This document shows, piece by piece, positions 17,875 to 26,565 of a stretch of DNA of 59,021 nt. Under the pieces are notes generated by a model. The model did no database searches and was not told where the DNA came from. It saw nothing but the letters and a program-made list of their open reading frames with translations. Source of the DNA: Planctomycetaceae bacterium (GTDB taxonomy: Bacteria > Planctomycetota > Planctomycetia > Planctomycetales > Planctomycetaceae); the NCBI GenBank assembly GCA_900299185.1, contig OMIV01000119.1:1-59021 (forward strand), given 5' to 3'. The stretch's first letter is position 1. Each line of letters opens with the position of its first letter. The position numbers were made by a program, and so were the translations under genes.

Positions 17875-18963
17875 ATGGCTAACGAAGAGTTCGGTGAAAA
17901 GTCGGAACTCCCAACAGAGCACCGTCGCCAAGAGGAACGACGGCGAGGCAACGTCGCGCGCAGTGGAGAGTTGACGATCGCCGTGCATCTGATGGCGACG
18001 GCTTGCATCCTTCACTTGCTTGGTAATGGTCTGGTGGAAGCTATCGCACGCTTGATGGCCAAGAGCATTTCGACCGCTGCCGACAGGCAATTAGAACCCA
18101 GTACTTTCGTGGCCCAGCTTTATGACCTGGGTGAATGGTCGGTGACTCATGTGCTGCCTTGGTTGGTCGCGCTGATTGTCGCGGGGCTTGCCGTCAACCT
18201 CGCTCAAGTCGGGTTCTTGATCTCTTCTGAGAAGCTTGGGATCAATTTCAATCACCTAAATCCGGTGACTGGAATGCAACGACTCTTCTCCATGCGCAGC
18301 GTTGTCACTCTGCTGCTGAGCCTGGCCAAGCTCGGAATTCTGTTGGGTGTTGCTGGGTGGTTCATCGACACCAAGTTGTCGTTGTTCTTGGGATTGGCCA
18401 CCGCTCCAGCGAGTGCGTCATTTCAAGTCATGGGTCAATCAGCAGTTGAACTCAGCTTGTGGTTGGCCAGCGTGTTGTTCGCCATTGGCGCTGCAGACTA
18501 CGGCTACCAGAAATGGAAGTACGAACGCGAGCTGATGATGACCAAGGAAGAGATCAAGCGCGAAATGAAGGACCAAGAAGGCGACCCGTTGATCCGTCGT
18601 CGTCGTATGGACAACCACAAGAAGCTGATTCAATCCAGAAACGTGCGGCGCGTGTCCGAGGCTGATTTCCTACTCGTTAACCCAACTCACTACTCGTTGG
18701 CATTCAAGTACGCGCCGCCGAGATACCCAGCTCCCACGTTGATCATGAAGGGTGTCGACGATGTAGCGTTGCAGATGCGCGAAGTGGCGAAAGAGAACGA
18801 CATCCCCATCATCGAACGACCGGAACTCGCGCGAAAGCTCTATGCCACGATGGAGCAAGGCCACGGCATTTCTCCGGACTTGTATGACGTCTTCATCGCG
18901 ATCTTGAAGTACGTCTATTCCATCACCGGCAAGAAGTTCGACTTACCAGGCGTCGGTAAGTAG
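17875..18963 (+). CDS. flhB: Flagellar export switch protein FlhB
   Basis: 362 residues. The N-terminus has the charged opening of FlhB (EKSELPTEHRRQEERRRGNVARSGEL), followed by four membrane helices and a cytoplasmic domain. The autocleavage motif N269-P270-T271-H272 is intact and at the same residue number as in Salmonella FlhB, followed by YSLAFKYAPPRYPAPTLIMKGVD. Cleavage there switches export from rod/hook to filament substrates. It ends the export operon; nadC runs convergently 29 bases downstream. There is no FliK or FlhA in the window. Confidence 0.93.
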   Translation: MANEEFGEKSELPTEHRRQEERRRGNVARSGELTIAVHLMATACILHLLGNGLVEAIARLMAKSISTAADRQLEPSTFVAQLYDLGEWSVTHVLPWLVALIVAGLAVNLAQVGFLISSEKLGINFNHLNPVTGMQRLFSMRSVVTLLLSLAKLGILLGVAGWFIDTKLSLFLGLATAPASASFQVMGQSAVELSLWLASVLFAIGAADYGYQKWKYERELMMTKEEIKREMKDQEGDPLIRRRRMDNHKKLIQSRNVRRVSEADFLLVNPTHYSLAFKYAPPRYPAPTLIMKGVDDVALQMREVAKENDIPIIERPELARKLYATMEQGHGISPDLYDVFIAILKYVYSITGKKFDLPGVGK

Positions 18964-18992
18964 CGATGAGCCGTCGGCATGTGTCGGCGAAC

Positions 18993-19898
18993 TTAGGTCT
19001 CGATCTGGAAGAAGTCGAAAGCCAAGTCCAACGATGGAGCCGAGTGCGTTAGCGCTCCAATGCTGATGCGGTCGACTCCGGTTCCGGCGATGGCTCTCAC
19101 AGTGTTGAGATTCACTCCGCCTGACGCTTCCAGCAGTACTCGTGGCGCGAACCGATTGCGAAACTCCACCGCGCTTTGAAGCTGCTCGATGCTCATGTTG
19201 TCGAGCAGCACGATGTCCGGCTGACCTTCAATGGCATCGTGCAACTGACTGATGGTGTCGACTTCGACTTCAATCGTAAGCGGCTTGGGAGTCTTGGATC
19301 GTGCTTGCTTCACAGCCGCGGCCAGCGACGAATTCCCAATCTGTCGCGACCACGCTGCGATGTGGTTGTCCTTGATGAGGACTCCGTCGTAGAGGCCAAT
19401 GCGGTGGTTCGTTCCGCCGCCTGCTCGAACGGCGTACTTCGCGAGCGAACGCCAACCTGGCAGCGTCTTGCGGGTATCGAGAATGACCGCTTTGCAGCCC
19501 GCGATCAGTTCGACATAGCGATTGGTTAACGTCGCAATTCCACTGAGGTGCGTCATGAAGTTCAGCACCGTTCGCTCGCCGATCAAGATCGAAGCCAATG
19601 GTCCCACGACACGAGCCACGACTTGTCCTGTTTCAACACGCGAACCGTCTTTGACTTCGGAAACCCAGGCGACTCGATGCCCCAGTTCTTCGAAGACGAT
19701 CGGACCGATGGGCAACCCTGCGACGACTCCCGCAGTGCGAGCGACGATATGGACTTCAGCTCGACTATCTGGGGAAATCAGTGCGTTGCAGGTGAGGCAA
19801 CCCGAGTCTGCTAAGTCTTCGAGCAGGGCGAGTCGCACCAAAATCTGAGCACCAGATTGCTCGGCGGGACCAAACTCCAAAGGCGTCGCAGCAGACAT
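18993..19898 (-). CDS. nadC: Nicotinate-nucleotide pyrophosphorylase (quinolinate phosphoribosyltransferase)
   Basis: About 301 residues. NadC converts quinolinate and PRPP to nicotinate mononucleotide in de novo NAD synthesis. Visible family segments include LALLEDLADSGCLTCNALI, LNFMTHLSGIATLTNRYV, ILDTRKTLPGWRSLAKYAVRAGGGTNHRIGLYDGVLIKDNHI (the substrate-binding core), TIEVEVDTISQL and DIVLLDNMS. It ends with LEASGGVNLNTVRAIAGTGVDRISIGALTHS. The start at 19898 (MSAATPLEF) is preferred; a longer frame to 20021 would overlap the small gene upstream. It is cytoplasmic and convergent with flhB. Confidence 0.93.
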   Translation of the reverse strand: MSAATPLEFGPAEQSGAQILVRLALLEDLADSGCLTCNALISPDSRAEVHIVARTAGVVAGLPIGPIVFEELGHRVAWVSEVKDGSRVETGQVVARVVGPLASILIGERTVLNFMTHLSGIATLTNRYVELIAGCKAVILDTRKTLPGWRSLAKYAVRAGGGTNHRIGLYDGVLIKDNHIAAWSRQIGNSSLAAAVKQARSKTPKPLTIEVEVDTISQLHDAIEGQPDIVLLDNMSIEQLQSAVEFRNRFAPRVLLEASGGVNLNTVRAIAGTGVDRISIGALTHSAPSLDLAFDFFQIET

Positions 19899-19956
19899 TG
19901 CGAAGACTTTCCAAAGAAGAAGGCGAGCAACGCCGATCCATGCGACAGAGTCGGTG

Positions 19957-20148
19957 CTAGTCGCCGAGACGCGATTGCCACGAGTCGTCCCACTCGAAGT
20001 CGGCATCGGGCTCTTCAGCATCGCCGATGTACTCGACGATTACTCGAACTTCATGATCATCAGCATCAATGACAGAGACGACGTGGTCGCCAATTCGGAA
20101 GCTTTCACCCAGGGACAATTCAAGCACGCGAGAATGAGTTTCTGTCAT
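19957..20148 (-). CDS. Small CsrA-like protein (divergent)
   Basis: 63 residues from ATG at 20148. The segment LSLGESFRIGDHVVSVIDADDHEVRVIVE lines up by eye with the CsrA core (VGE..MIGD.V.V.V.....QVR.GV), which folds as a small beta-sheet that binds mRNA leaders. The C-terminal part differs: the CsrA RNA-binding arginine region (VHREE-like) is absent and is replaced by an acidic tail (EEPDADFEWDDSW). It may therefore not bind RNA in the usual way. It is 58 bases upstream of nadC on the same strand and near the flagellar operon; CsrA genes often sit near flagellar genes. A generic small beta-barrel is the alternative. Confidence 0.4.
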   Translation of the reverse strand: MTETHSRVLELSLGESFRIGDHVVSVIDADDHEVRVIVEYIGDAEEPDADFEWDDSWQSRLGD

Positions 20149-20445
20149 CGCGGTTGGATATGTCACGTGCATCCTCCGTGCTAAGGATAGTCGTCTCGTC
20201 AGCAGTGCGATGAGTCGAGTGAAACGTCTACGGCGTCTTCACGCGATGAACCGAATGGCTGGTGAGAATGATTGGCGAAGTGAGAGTGCTTAAGCCCCAT
20301 GGCCTCGTCTGGGCGAGGCGGGAATATAGCCACGAGGTCTTCACATGCAACGAGCCTCTGACGTCATTCATGAGACTCTGCAAAGCTCTTAAAAGACATG
20401 CTCGCGCGACTTCTCAAGAGCACTTCAATGAGATAGCAGCAGCGC

Positions 20446-22128
20446 TCATTGGAATTCCAAAGCACCGCCCCACGCATCATCAGGCGAGACGAACTCACGC
20501 AGCTTCGCCATCGCTGAAGCTAAGACTTGGCGAGCTCGTTCCTTCGTTAAACCAAGCTTTGTACCGATCTCTTCCAATGACAGCGGCGCGAGATGTGATC
20601 CCAATCCAAACCGCAAGCTGACGGCTTCTTGTTCGCGCTCATCGAGTTGATTGAGGATCGTATTGAGCTGCGCGTGTTGATGGTTCAGCTCTTCTGATCG
20701 AGCAGCGACAGTCATGGATTGATGAGCCAACATGTCGAGCGATGCTTCATCGCCACGGCGATAACGGTTGCCTCGCGTTGCTTCGACAGCGAGGTACCTC
20801 GCGTAATGGCGCATCAGTGACCAAGTGGCATACGTCGAGAACTTATGGCCCAACGTGAAGTTGAACTTCTCGATTGATCGGATCAGGACCATGTTGCCAT
20901 CGCTGATTAAGTCGAAGAAAGACGACTCATCGTGCTGATGCTTTTTCGCAACTGAAACCACCAATCTCAAGTTGCAACGAATGAGGGTGTTCTTCACCGA
21001 TTGCGCGGCTTCCAGCAGAGCATCGATGGCATCCAGTGAGGCCACGTCTGGCTGAGAACGCGGCAACTGATTGCGAGCTTGCACGGCCTTGAACTGCAGG
21101 AAGTTCATCTTCCGAAAGAGGAAGAATTCTTGCTCTTTGGTAAGCACCGGAAACGCGGACAAGTCGGCAAAGTAACCCTGCTGCATCGCGCCAGATTCGA
21201 CAGGTTCAAGGTCGGGCAAGCTCAGTTCAGTCGGCGGCATCAGCAGCGCTTCATCCGCGTTCGCTGCATGAAATGCTTCGCACTCGAAGAACTCGAGCGG
21301 CAGCTTCATGAACTGCTCGCGTCGGTACTCCTTCACGATGCGATGAATGCTCGACCGAGTACGACGATAAGCTTTCGCGACTTCGGTGGGAGAGTCGCCG
21401 CGTTTCATGGCCGAATAAATCTCGCGTTTGTCCTGCTCTGTGATCGCAACCTTTGAATCGGGAAAGACCGCGACCGAGGGATACTTCAAGTCGTGTTGTT
21501 TCAGCGTGTAGCGCAGCGCTTCAGGCGATCGTCCCAGGCGCTTGGCCAAGCGGCGAATGATCTGAGTTTGATTGGCTCCCCAGCGGACCAGGCGACGTGC
21601 TCGGCGAATCGCCCATTCGCGTTCATCGTCAGTCAGGTGATTGAAGCGTGCCCCGTATTCGACAGCTTGCTGATTCTCGGCCACGAATCGTTCGACGAGC
21701 GATTGCGGAAAAGCCAACCGCTTGCGATTGCCGAAGCGGTATCGGCGACCACCCAAACCTCGGGCTCGCCAGCGGCTGATCGTCTTCACCGCGACGTTGT
21801 ACTTGTGGCTGAGTTCGTCTTGAGTCAGCACTGCTTCGGTGGCTGCCGCAGCATCAAGATTGAGGCTATCGGAAATGTGTTCGATGAACAGCAGCAGGTC
21901 GCGAGTCGCAACGGCGCCGGGAATCATCAGGCCGGGATACTGCTCGGTCGGTCGCGACGTGATGGTGTGGATGAGGACTCGGTACGCGTAGGACGAGTCT
22001 GGCTTCAAGATCGGCAAGAGTTGCTCGGCTCGCTCCATTTGAGCAACACGGACCGCGACAGGGGCGAACCGAGCTTGCTTCTCGGCGAACTCTCGCAGTG
22101 CGGGATGTTGGAAGCGATTTGTCTTCAC
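20446..22128 (-). CDS. Sigma-70 family RNA polymerase sigma factor with a long HTH-containing N-terminal extension
   Basis: 560 residues from a GTG start. The C-terminal half holds the sigma regions: 1.2-like (AFPVLTKEQEFFLFRKMNFLQFKA), region 2 (LRLVVSVAKKHQHDESSFFDLISDGNMVLIRSIEKFNFTLGHKFSTYATWSLM, the RNA polymerase and -10 binding helix), and region 4 (LDEREQEAVSLRFGLG, then LSLEEIGTKLGLTKERARQVLASAMAKLREF, the -35 HTH). The first 250 residues are not usual for RpoD. They contain three HTH-like segments: LTQDELSHKYNVAVKTISRW, ANQTQIIRRLAKRLGRSPEA and DSPTEVAKAYRRTRSSIHRI. Such long sigma factors occur in planctomycetes, but their regulons are not known to me. It is transcribed divergently from the Tat-signal gene at 22479. 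Confidence 0.85.
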   Translation of the reverse strand: MKTNRFQHPALREFAEKQARFAPVAVRVAQMERAEQLLPILKPDSSYAYRVLIHTITSRPTEQYPGLMIPGAVATRDLLLFIEHISDSLNLDAAAATEAVLTQDELSHKYNVAVKTISRWRARGLGGRRYRFGNRKRLAFPQSLVERFVAENQQAVEYGARFNHLTDDEREWAIRRARRLVRWGANQTQIIRRLAKRLGRSPEALRYTLKQHDLKYPSVAVFPDSKVAITEQDKREIYSAMKRGDSPTEVAKAYRRTRSSIHRIVKEYRREQFMKLPLEFFECEAFHAANADEALLMPPTELSLPDLEPVESGAMQQGYFADLSAFPVLTKEQEFFLFRKMNFLQFKAVQARNQLPRSQPDVASLDAIDALLEAAQSVKNTLIRCNLRLVVSVAKKHQHDESSFFDLISDGNMVLIRSIEKFNFTLGHKFSTYATWSLMRHYARYLAVEATRGNRYRRGDEASLDMLAHQSMTVAARSEELNHQHAQLNTILNQLDEREQEAVSLRFGLGSHLAPLSLEEIGTKLGLTKERARQVLASAMAKLREFVSPDDAWGGALEFQ

Positions 22129-22478
22129 GATGTGACTTCGATCGGAGTCGAGACGGGATGCAGGAAGTGCTGTGCTTAAGCAACGCCAATGCCATCGCTA
22201 TTTCAACAACGCAATCGGCAAATTTGTAGGCATTTCACGATGCTTTAATGCGTCGGCACGGTTGCTCGCAGCGGAAGCCTGGCGTGTTACGCAACACTGA
22301 GTCGAATCCATCGCGTCATTTGACGGCGCGCGACTCAAGTTGCCACAAGTCCGATCGCCGTAAGTGGGGCAATCTCAGCAAGGCTCCTGTAAGAAACGCG
22401 ACGGTCCAATCGGCGCGTCGATCGACCTTGCTCACCCGAAATCCGCTCTGGGACCGTTCCAACTTTGGAGGACTCGCC
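22129..22478. other. Divergent intergenic region, no gene seen
   Basis: 350 bases between the divergent sigma factor and Tat-signal genes. It should hold both promoters. No clear operator, hairpin or small gene was recognised. Confidence 0.5.
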
Positions 22479-23822
22479 ATGCTGCCGCACTTGGATCGTC
22501 GCCAGTTTTTGTTCGCTTCCGGTGCTGCATTGGGAGCGGCTTCGCATCGTCTAAGCCTCGCCGACGAAGCGCCTCGACGACCTCGCGTTGCAGCGATCTT
22601 CACACTGTTTCGATTCCGGACTCATGCCTTCAACATCCTAGAGAACTTCTTTCGTCCCTATCTGTTTAACGGCCAACTGGTCGATCCGGGCGTTGATGTG
22701 GTCTCGATGTATGCGGACCAATTGCCTGAAGGTGAGATGGCTCGCGATGTCTCGAAGCAGTTCAACGTGCCGCTGTATTCGTCGATTGCCGATGCTCTGA
22801 CACTCGGGACGGGACGGCTGGCTGTTGATGCGGTGCTGGCCATCGTCGAGCAGGGTGAGTACCCAACCAACGACCGCGGCGTGGTGATGTATCCTCGGAA
22901 GGAATTCTTCGATCAGGCCATGTGTGTGATGCGGCAATCGAAACGCTTTGTGCCGTACTTCAACGACAAGCATCTGTCGTATCGCTGGGATTGGTCGCGC
23001 GAGATGTACGACGTCGCTCGATGTCATGGCATGCCGCTGATGGCGGGAAGCTCGGTTCCGCTGGCGCAGCGCACGCCAGCGATCTCGTTGCCAGAGCATG
23101 TTAAACTCGAAGAAGCCGTCGCTGTGCATGGCGGCGGCTTCGAAAGCTATGACTTTCATGCGTTAGAAGTCTTACAGTCATTTGTTGAAGCGCGACGAGG
23201 TGGCGAGTCCGGAATTGCTGCGGTTGAGTTCCTTGAAGGAGAGTCGCTCAAGCGAGCGCTACATGCAGGTCGATGGTCGCGCGATTTGGCAATCGCAGCG
23301 ATGCAAGCGGAACTTGATCGCGGCAGCCAACCTCGTGGACTCAGCAAGGTCGAGCGACCGACTCCTCCCGATACAGAGCCAAGTCACGCCATCGTGCTGA
23401 CCTACTGCGACGGACTGAAAGCGACGGTGCTCAAGATTGGGGCCAGTGCCAATCGGTGGAATCTCGCCTGCCGCACGAAGAGCGACCGGAAGATTTATGC
23501 CACATCGCTTTTCAACGGACCGTGGGGAAATCGAAACCTCTTCAAGGCGCTGTCTCATTCGATCCAGCATTTCTTCCGCACGGGCATCGCTCCATATCCT
23601 GTGGAGCGAACATTACAGGTCAGTGGCATCTTGGATGCGGCGATGTGGTCGAAAGAGTTGCATGGTTGCCCCATCAACACTTCGAACTTGGCTTGGGGAT
23701 ATGCGCCGCGCGACTTCTCCGCCTTTCGAGAAACTGGAGCAAGCTGGAAGGTGCTTTCATCGGAGACTGTCGAAGACAAAGTCTTCGAGCCCGGCGATGA
23801 GGATCTGCTGCCGAAGCGATAG
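22479..23822 (+). CDS. Tat-exported protein of unknown function
   Basis: About 447 residues. The N-terminus DRRQFLFASGAALGAAS is a twin-arginine signal, so the protein is exported folded. The mature part starts RPRVAAIFTLFRFRTHAFNILENFF and contains VDVVSMYADQLPEGEMARD, VDAVLAIVEQGEYPTNDRGVVMYPRKEFFDQA and HGMPLMAGSSVPLAQRTP, which suggests a Rossmann-type nucleotide-binding half related to Gfo/Idh/MocA proteins, though no clear GxGxxG is seen. I do not recognise a characterised family. The start is ATG 22479, with GGAGG at 22467-22471 as a good ribosome binding site. Its 3' end faces rlmN convergently. Confidence 0.75.
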   Translation: MLPHLDRRQFLFASGAALGAASHRLSLADEAPRRPRVAAIFTLFRFRTHAFNILENFFRPYLFNGQLVDPGVDVVSMYADQLPEGEMARDVSKQFNVPLYSSIADALTLGTGRLAVDAVLAIVEQGEYPTNDRGVVMYPRKEFFDQAMCVMRQSKRFVPYFNDKHLSYRWDWSREMYDVARCHGMPLMAGSSVPLAQRTPAISLPEHVKLEEAVAVHGGGFESYDFHALEVLQSFVEARRGGESGIAAVEFLEGESLKRALHAGRWSRDLAIAAMQAELDRGSQPRGLSKVERPTPPDTEPSHAIVLTYCDGLKATVLKIGASANRWNLACRTKSDRKIYATSLFNGPWGNRNLFKALSHSIQHFFRTGIAPYPVERTLQVSGILDAAMWSKELHGCPINTSNLAWGYAPRDFSAFRETGASWKVLSSETVEDKVFEPGDEDLLPKR

Positions 23823-23828
23823 TGGCAG

Positions 23829-23861
23829 GACTTGCTCCGCAAGGTCTGACGGAATCGTCAG
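23829..23861. terminator. Tandem hairpins between convergent genes
   Basis: CTTGC-TCC-GCAAG (23831-23843) and CTGACG-GAAT-CGTCAG (23846-23861) lie in the 53-base gap between the Tat-signal gene and rlmN. There is no T-run on the plus strand, so bidirectional termination is only a guess. Confidence 0.35.
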
Positions 23862-23875
23862 GGCTATCTTCAACA

Positions 23876-24940
23876 TCACGAAACAACCGGCAGTTCGTGA
23901 GCGTGTTGAGCTTGTTCGCGCTTCAATCGCAGTTGGCCGCATGCGGCATCAATGTCCGCGCCTTTGCGCTTTCGTACGGTCGCGGCCACTCCGTACTGCT
24001 CCATGATCTTGACGAACTCAGCGGTTCTGGGAGTTGTGGGTTCGACGAACGGCAACGTCTCGACGTTATTCATCGGGATCAGATTGACGTGCGCCGTGCG
24101 TTGGCTCAGCAAGCGTCCAAGTTGTTGAGCATGCTCGGGTAAGTCATTGAGGCCACTCAATAGGACGTACTCGTAGGTCACTCGTCGGCCAGTGATTTCG
24201 AAGTAGTCGTCCGCTGCGGATAGCACTTCGTCGATACCAATCTTTTGATTGATGGGGACGAGTCGACTGCGAAGCTCGTTGTTCGGTGCATGCAAAGAGA
24301 CTGCGAGGTTGTAGGGCTTACCGATGCGAGCCAGTTCGCGAATCTTGTTGGGCAGCCCGACTGTCGAGATGGTGATACGTCGCGGGCTGAGACCAAGACC
24401 GTCGTCAGCGGTGACTTCATCCAAGGCTGCGAGTAGCTCGGTCAAGTTGTGCAACGGCTCGCCGATGCCCATCACTACGATGTTGGTCAGCCGTTCGTCC
24501 GACGCGAGCTGACGATCCATGCGTAAGATCTCTTCGAGGATCTCAGCGCGCGACAAGTTGCGTTTGAGTCCCAGCATACCGCTCGCGCAAAACACACAGC
24601 CCATCGCACAGCCAACTTGAGTGCTGATGCAAATCGTGCGTCGATCTGGTTCGCGCATCAGAACACATTCGATGTTCTCGCCATCTTGCAACTCGAGCAG
24701 CAACTTTTCGGTCCGATCTTAGGCCACCTGATGACCTACAACTCGTCCGGTGAAGAGTGTGAATTCGGTCGCCAACTTTTCTCGCAGCGACTTCGGCAGG
24801 TCGCGCATGTCATCCATCGAGCCCGCGCGATTGGCGTAGAGCCAGCGTCGAATTTGATCGGCCCGAAACTTCGGAACTTCAGCGGCGATGCACCACTCTT
24901 GAAGCTGCTGCTGGTCGAGTTCCAACACACTGCGAGGCAT
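23876..24940 (-). pseudogene. rlmN: rlmN, 23S rRNA/tRNA m2A methyltransferase, interrupted by an in-frame TAA
   Basis: Two stretches in the same frame together make a full-length RlmN. The N-terminal part (start ATG at 24940, MPRSVLELDQQQLQEW to FTGRVVGHQVA) stops at TAA 24719-24721. Directly after the stop the frame continues DRTEKLLLELQDGENIECVLM and then the radical-SAM core with C-x3-C-x2-C (QVGCAMGCVFCASG), GIGEPLHN, SLHAPNN and the C-terminal NLIPMNNVE. RlmN methylates A2503 of 23S rRNA and A37 of some tRNAs. A single base change (for example TCA to TAA) explains the break, since there is no frameshift and no loss. It may be a pseudogene, a sequence error or a case of readthrough. A downstream TTG at 24703 could reinitiate but would lack the N-terminal domain. 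Confidence 0.8.
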
Positions 24941-25203
24941 GAAAATCAAATCCTTAATGGCGTGACAGAGTCGCTTTACGAGCGGGTCGACTCGCGACTT
25001 TACTTGAACGTCGCGCCTATGCGACCGAGCAACGTCAGGATTCACACGAGAGTCTGCAAAGACCACGAAGCGGGGTGTCCAGCCAGTCATCGTCAGTGTT
25101 GAAAGCTGGTTTGACGAATCTGGATTCAATCCTCCGGTCTGCCTATCATCCCGCCCCGTTCGATCCCCATCACTTCAACGACATCGTTTTCAGGGCTGTT
25201 TCC

Positions 25204-25569
25204 ATGCCGAAAATCACCTTCGTCAAAGAGAAGAAGACCGTCGAAGTTCCTGCCGGTGCAAACCTGCGTTGTGAAGCTCAAAAGGCTGGCGTGGAACTTT
25301 ACAAGGGCGTGCACAAGTACCTGAATTGTCATGGCCTGGGCATGTGCGGTTCCTGTCGAGTCTTCGTTAAGAAGGGCCAAGACAACGTCAGTCAGCCCGG
25401 TTTGATCGAGAAGTTCACGGTTCGCAGCGGTGCAAATCCCGAAGCCTACTTCGCTTATCTTGGCCACGAAGAAGAACTTCGATTGGCCTGCAAGTGCAGC
25501 GTTGAAGGTGACATTGAGGTTGAATCGCAAGCCGCATGCAACTGGCACGGCGACCGCTTCTGGGGCTAA
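25204..25569 (+). CDS. 2Fe-2S ferredoxin
   Basis: 121 residues with a plant/adrenodoxin-type [2Fe-2S] fold. The cluster motif is C-x5-C-x2-C (CHGLGMCGSC) plus a fourth Cys near LRLACKC. The N-terminal strand ITFVKEKKTVEVPAGANLRCEAQKAGV is typical of the beta-grasp ferredoxin. It transfers electrons to a cytoplasmic redox partner not identified here. The ATG at 25204 is used because the fold starts immediately; upstream codons in frame are not domain-like. A strong intrinsic terminator follows at 25594. Confidence 0.88.
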   Translation: MPKITFVKEKKTVEVPAGANLRCEAQKAGVELYKGVHKYLNCHGLGMCGSCRVFVKKGQDNVSQPGLIEKFTVRSGANPEAYFAYLGHEEELRLACKCSVEGDIEVESQAACNWHGDRFWG

Positions 25570-25593
25570 GACCTATTGATATATCCAAACAAG

Positions 25594-25638
25594 ACAGCCC
25601 GCAGGTTTCGACTTCGGTCGGCACCTGCGGGCTGTTTT
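25594..25638 (+). terminator. Intrinsic terminator after the 2Fe-2S ferredoxin
   Basis: A 13-bp perfect stem (ACAGCCCGCAGGT at 25594-25606 with 25623-25635) is followed by TTT. The loop is 16 bases. It lies 25 bases after the ferredoxin stop. Confidence 0.85.
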
Positions 25639-25815
25639 CGTTGATGGACCATGTCGAGCGACTGATTGAACACAGACAGAGAAATGATCGGTACGAGCCC
25701 AGCGATTTGACCTCGTCTTCGTACTTGCTGTCGGGTTCGTAGTTCCCATCGAGCTACGTCGATAGAGTCTGATCCGCGTCGAAACTTTCTCCCCATTTAT
25801 GTTTCGGAGGACATC

Positions 25816-26355
25816 ATGAAGTTGCTGAAGAGTCTGAGTCTGGGATTGGTGACAGTGCTGTCATTGAGCTTGGCCGTGCAAGCTGACGAAGTGAAAGTGG
25901 GCGACGATGCCCCGAACTTTGAACTCAAGGGCAGTGACGGCAAGACCTACAAATTGTCCGACTTCAAGGGTAAGCAAGCGGTCGTTGTGTCGTGGTTTCC
26001 GAAGGCGTTTACCGGTGGATGCACGGCCGAGTGCAAGTCGCTGAAGGAAGAAGGCAAGCTCGTGAAGGCGTTCAACGTCGCCTACTTCACGGCCAGCTGC
26101 GACACCGTCGATGACAACACCAAGTTCGCAAAGTCACTCGAACTCGATTACCCCATTCTCAGCGATCCAACTCGCGAGACGGCCATGAAGTATGGAGTCG
26201 CGGCAGATGCTAAAGCCAACGCCAAACGTTGGTCGTTCTTCATTGGCAAGGATGGCAAGATTGCTCACGTCGAGCAGAAGGTGAATACCAAGGAGCACGC
26301 CAAACAAGTGTCCGACAAGCTGAAGGAACTCGGCGTCGAAGCAGCCAAGAAGTAA
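25816..26355 (+). CDS. Secreted peroxiredoxin (AhpC/TSA, Bcp-like)
   Basis: 179 residues. A signal peptide (MKLLKSLSLGLVTVLSLSLAVQA) is followed by a peroxiredoxin domain starting VKVGDDAPNFELKGSDGKTYKLSDFKGK. The peroxidatic Cys is in the Bcp-type motif FTGGCTAEC, with a second Cys four residues on, as in atypical two-Cys Prx. The segment RWSFFIGKDGKIAHV near the C-terminus is standard. It reduces peroxides, here outside the cytoplasm. GGAGGA lies upstream of the ATG. Confidence 0.88.
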   Translation: MKLLKSLSLGLVTVLSLSLAVQADEVKVGDDAPNFELKGSDGKTYKLSDFKGKQAVVVSWFPKAFTGGCTAECKSLKEEGKLVKAFNVAYFTASCDTVDDNTKFAKSLELDYPILSDPTRETAMKYGVAADAKANAKRWSFFIGKDGKIAHVEQKVNTKEHAKQVSDKLKELGVEAAKK

Positions 26356-26565
26356 CTCAGACGATTTGCTGATCACATTGAAGCGAGCCGGACTCGACAG
26401 TGCTCAAGAAGGATTCCTTCAGAGCGCATCGCGGTCTGGCTCGCTTGTTTGTTGCCTGTGTAAGGGCACCAAACGCAGCTTGTTGGATTTCAGAAGCTTG
26501 GCCTAGACTGGCCCGAGACGGTTGTTTGGTCACGGAGTCAACGTCGATCCCAGAGGAGTCGATTC

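Noticed and set aside
9635-19898. nadC at 18993-19898 as a functional partner of the NAD-cleaving TIR gene.
   Set aside because: It is 8 kb away, on the other strand and separated by the flagellar operon. NAD synthesis genes occur everywhere, so proximity means little.
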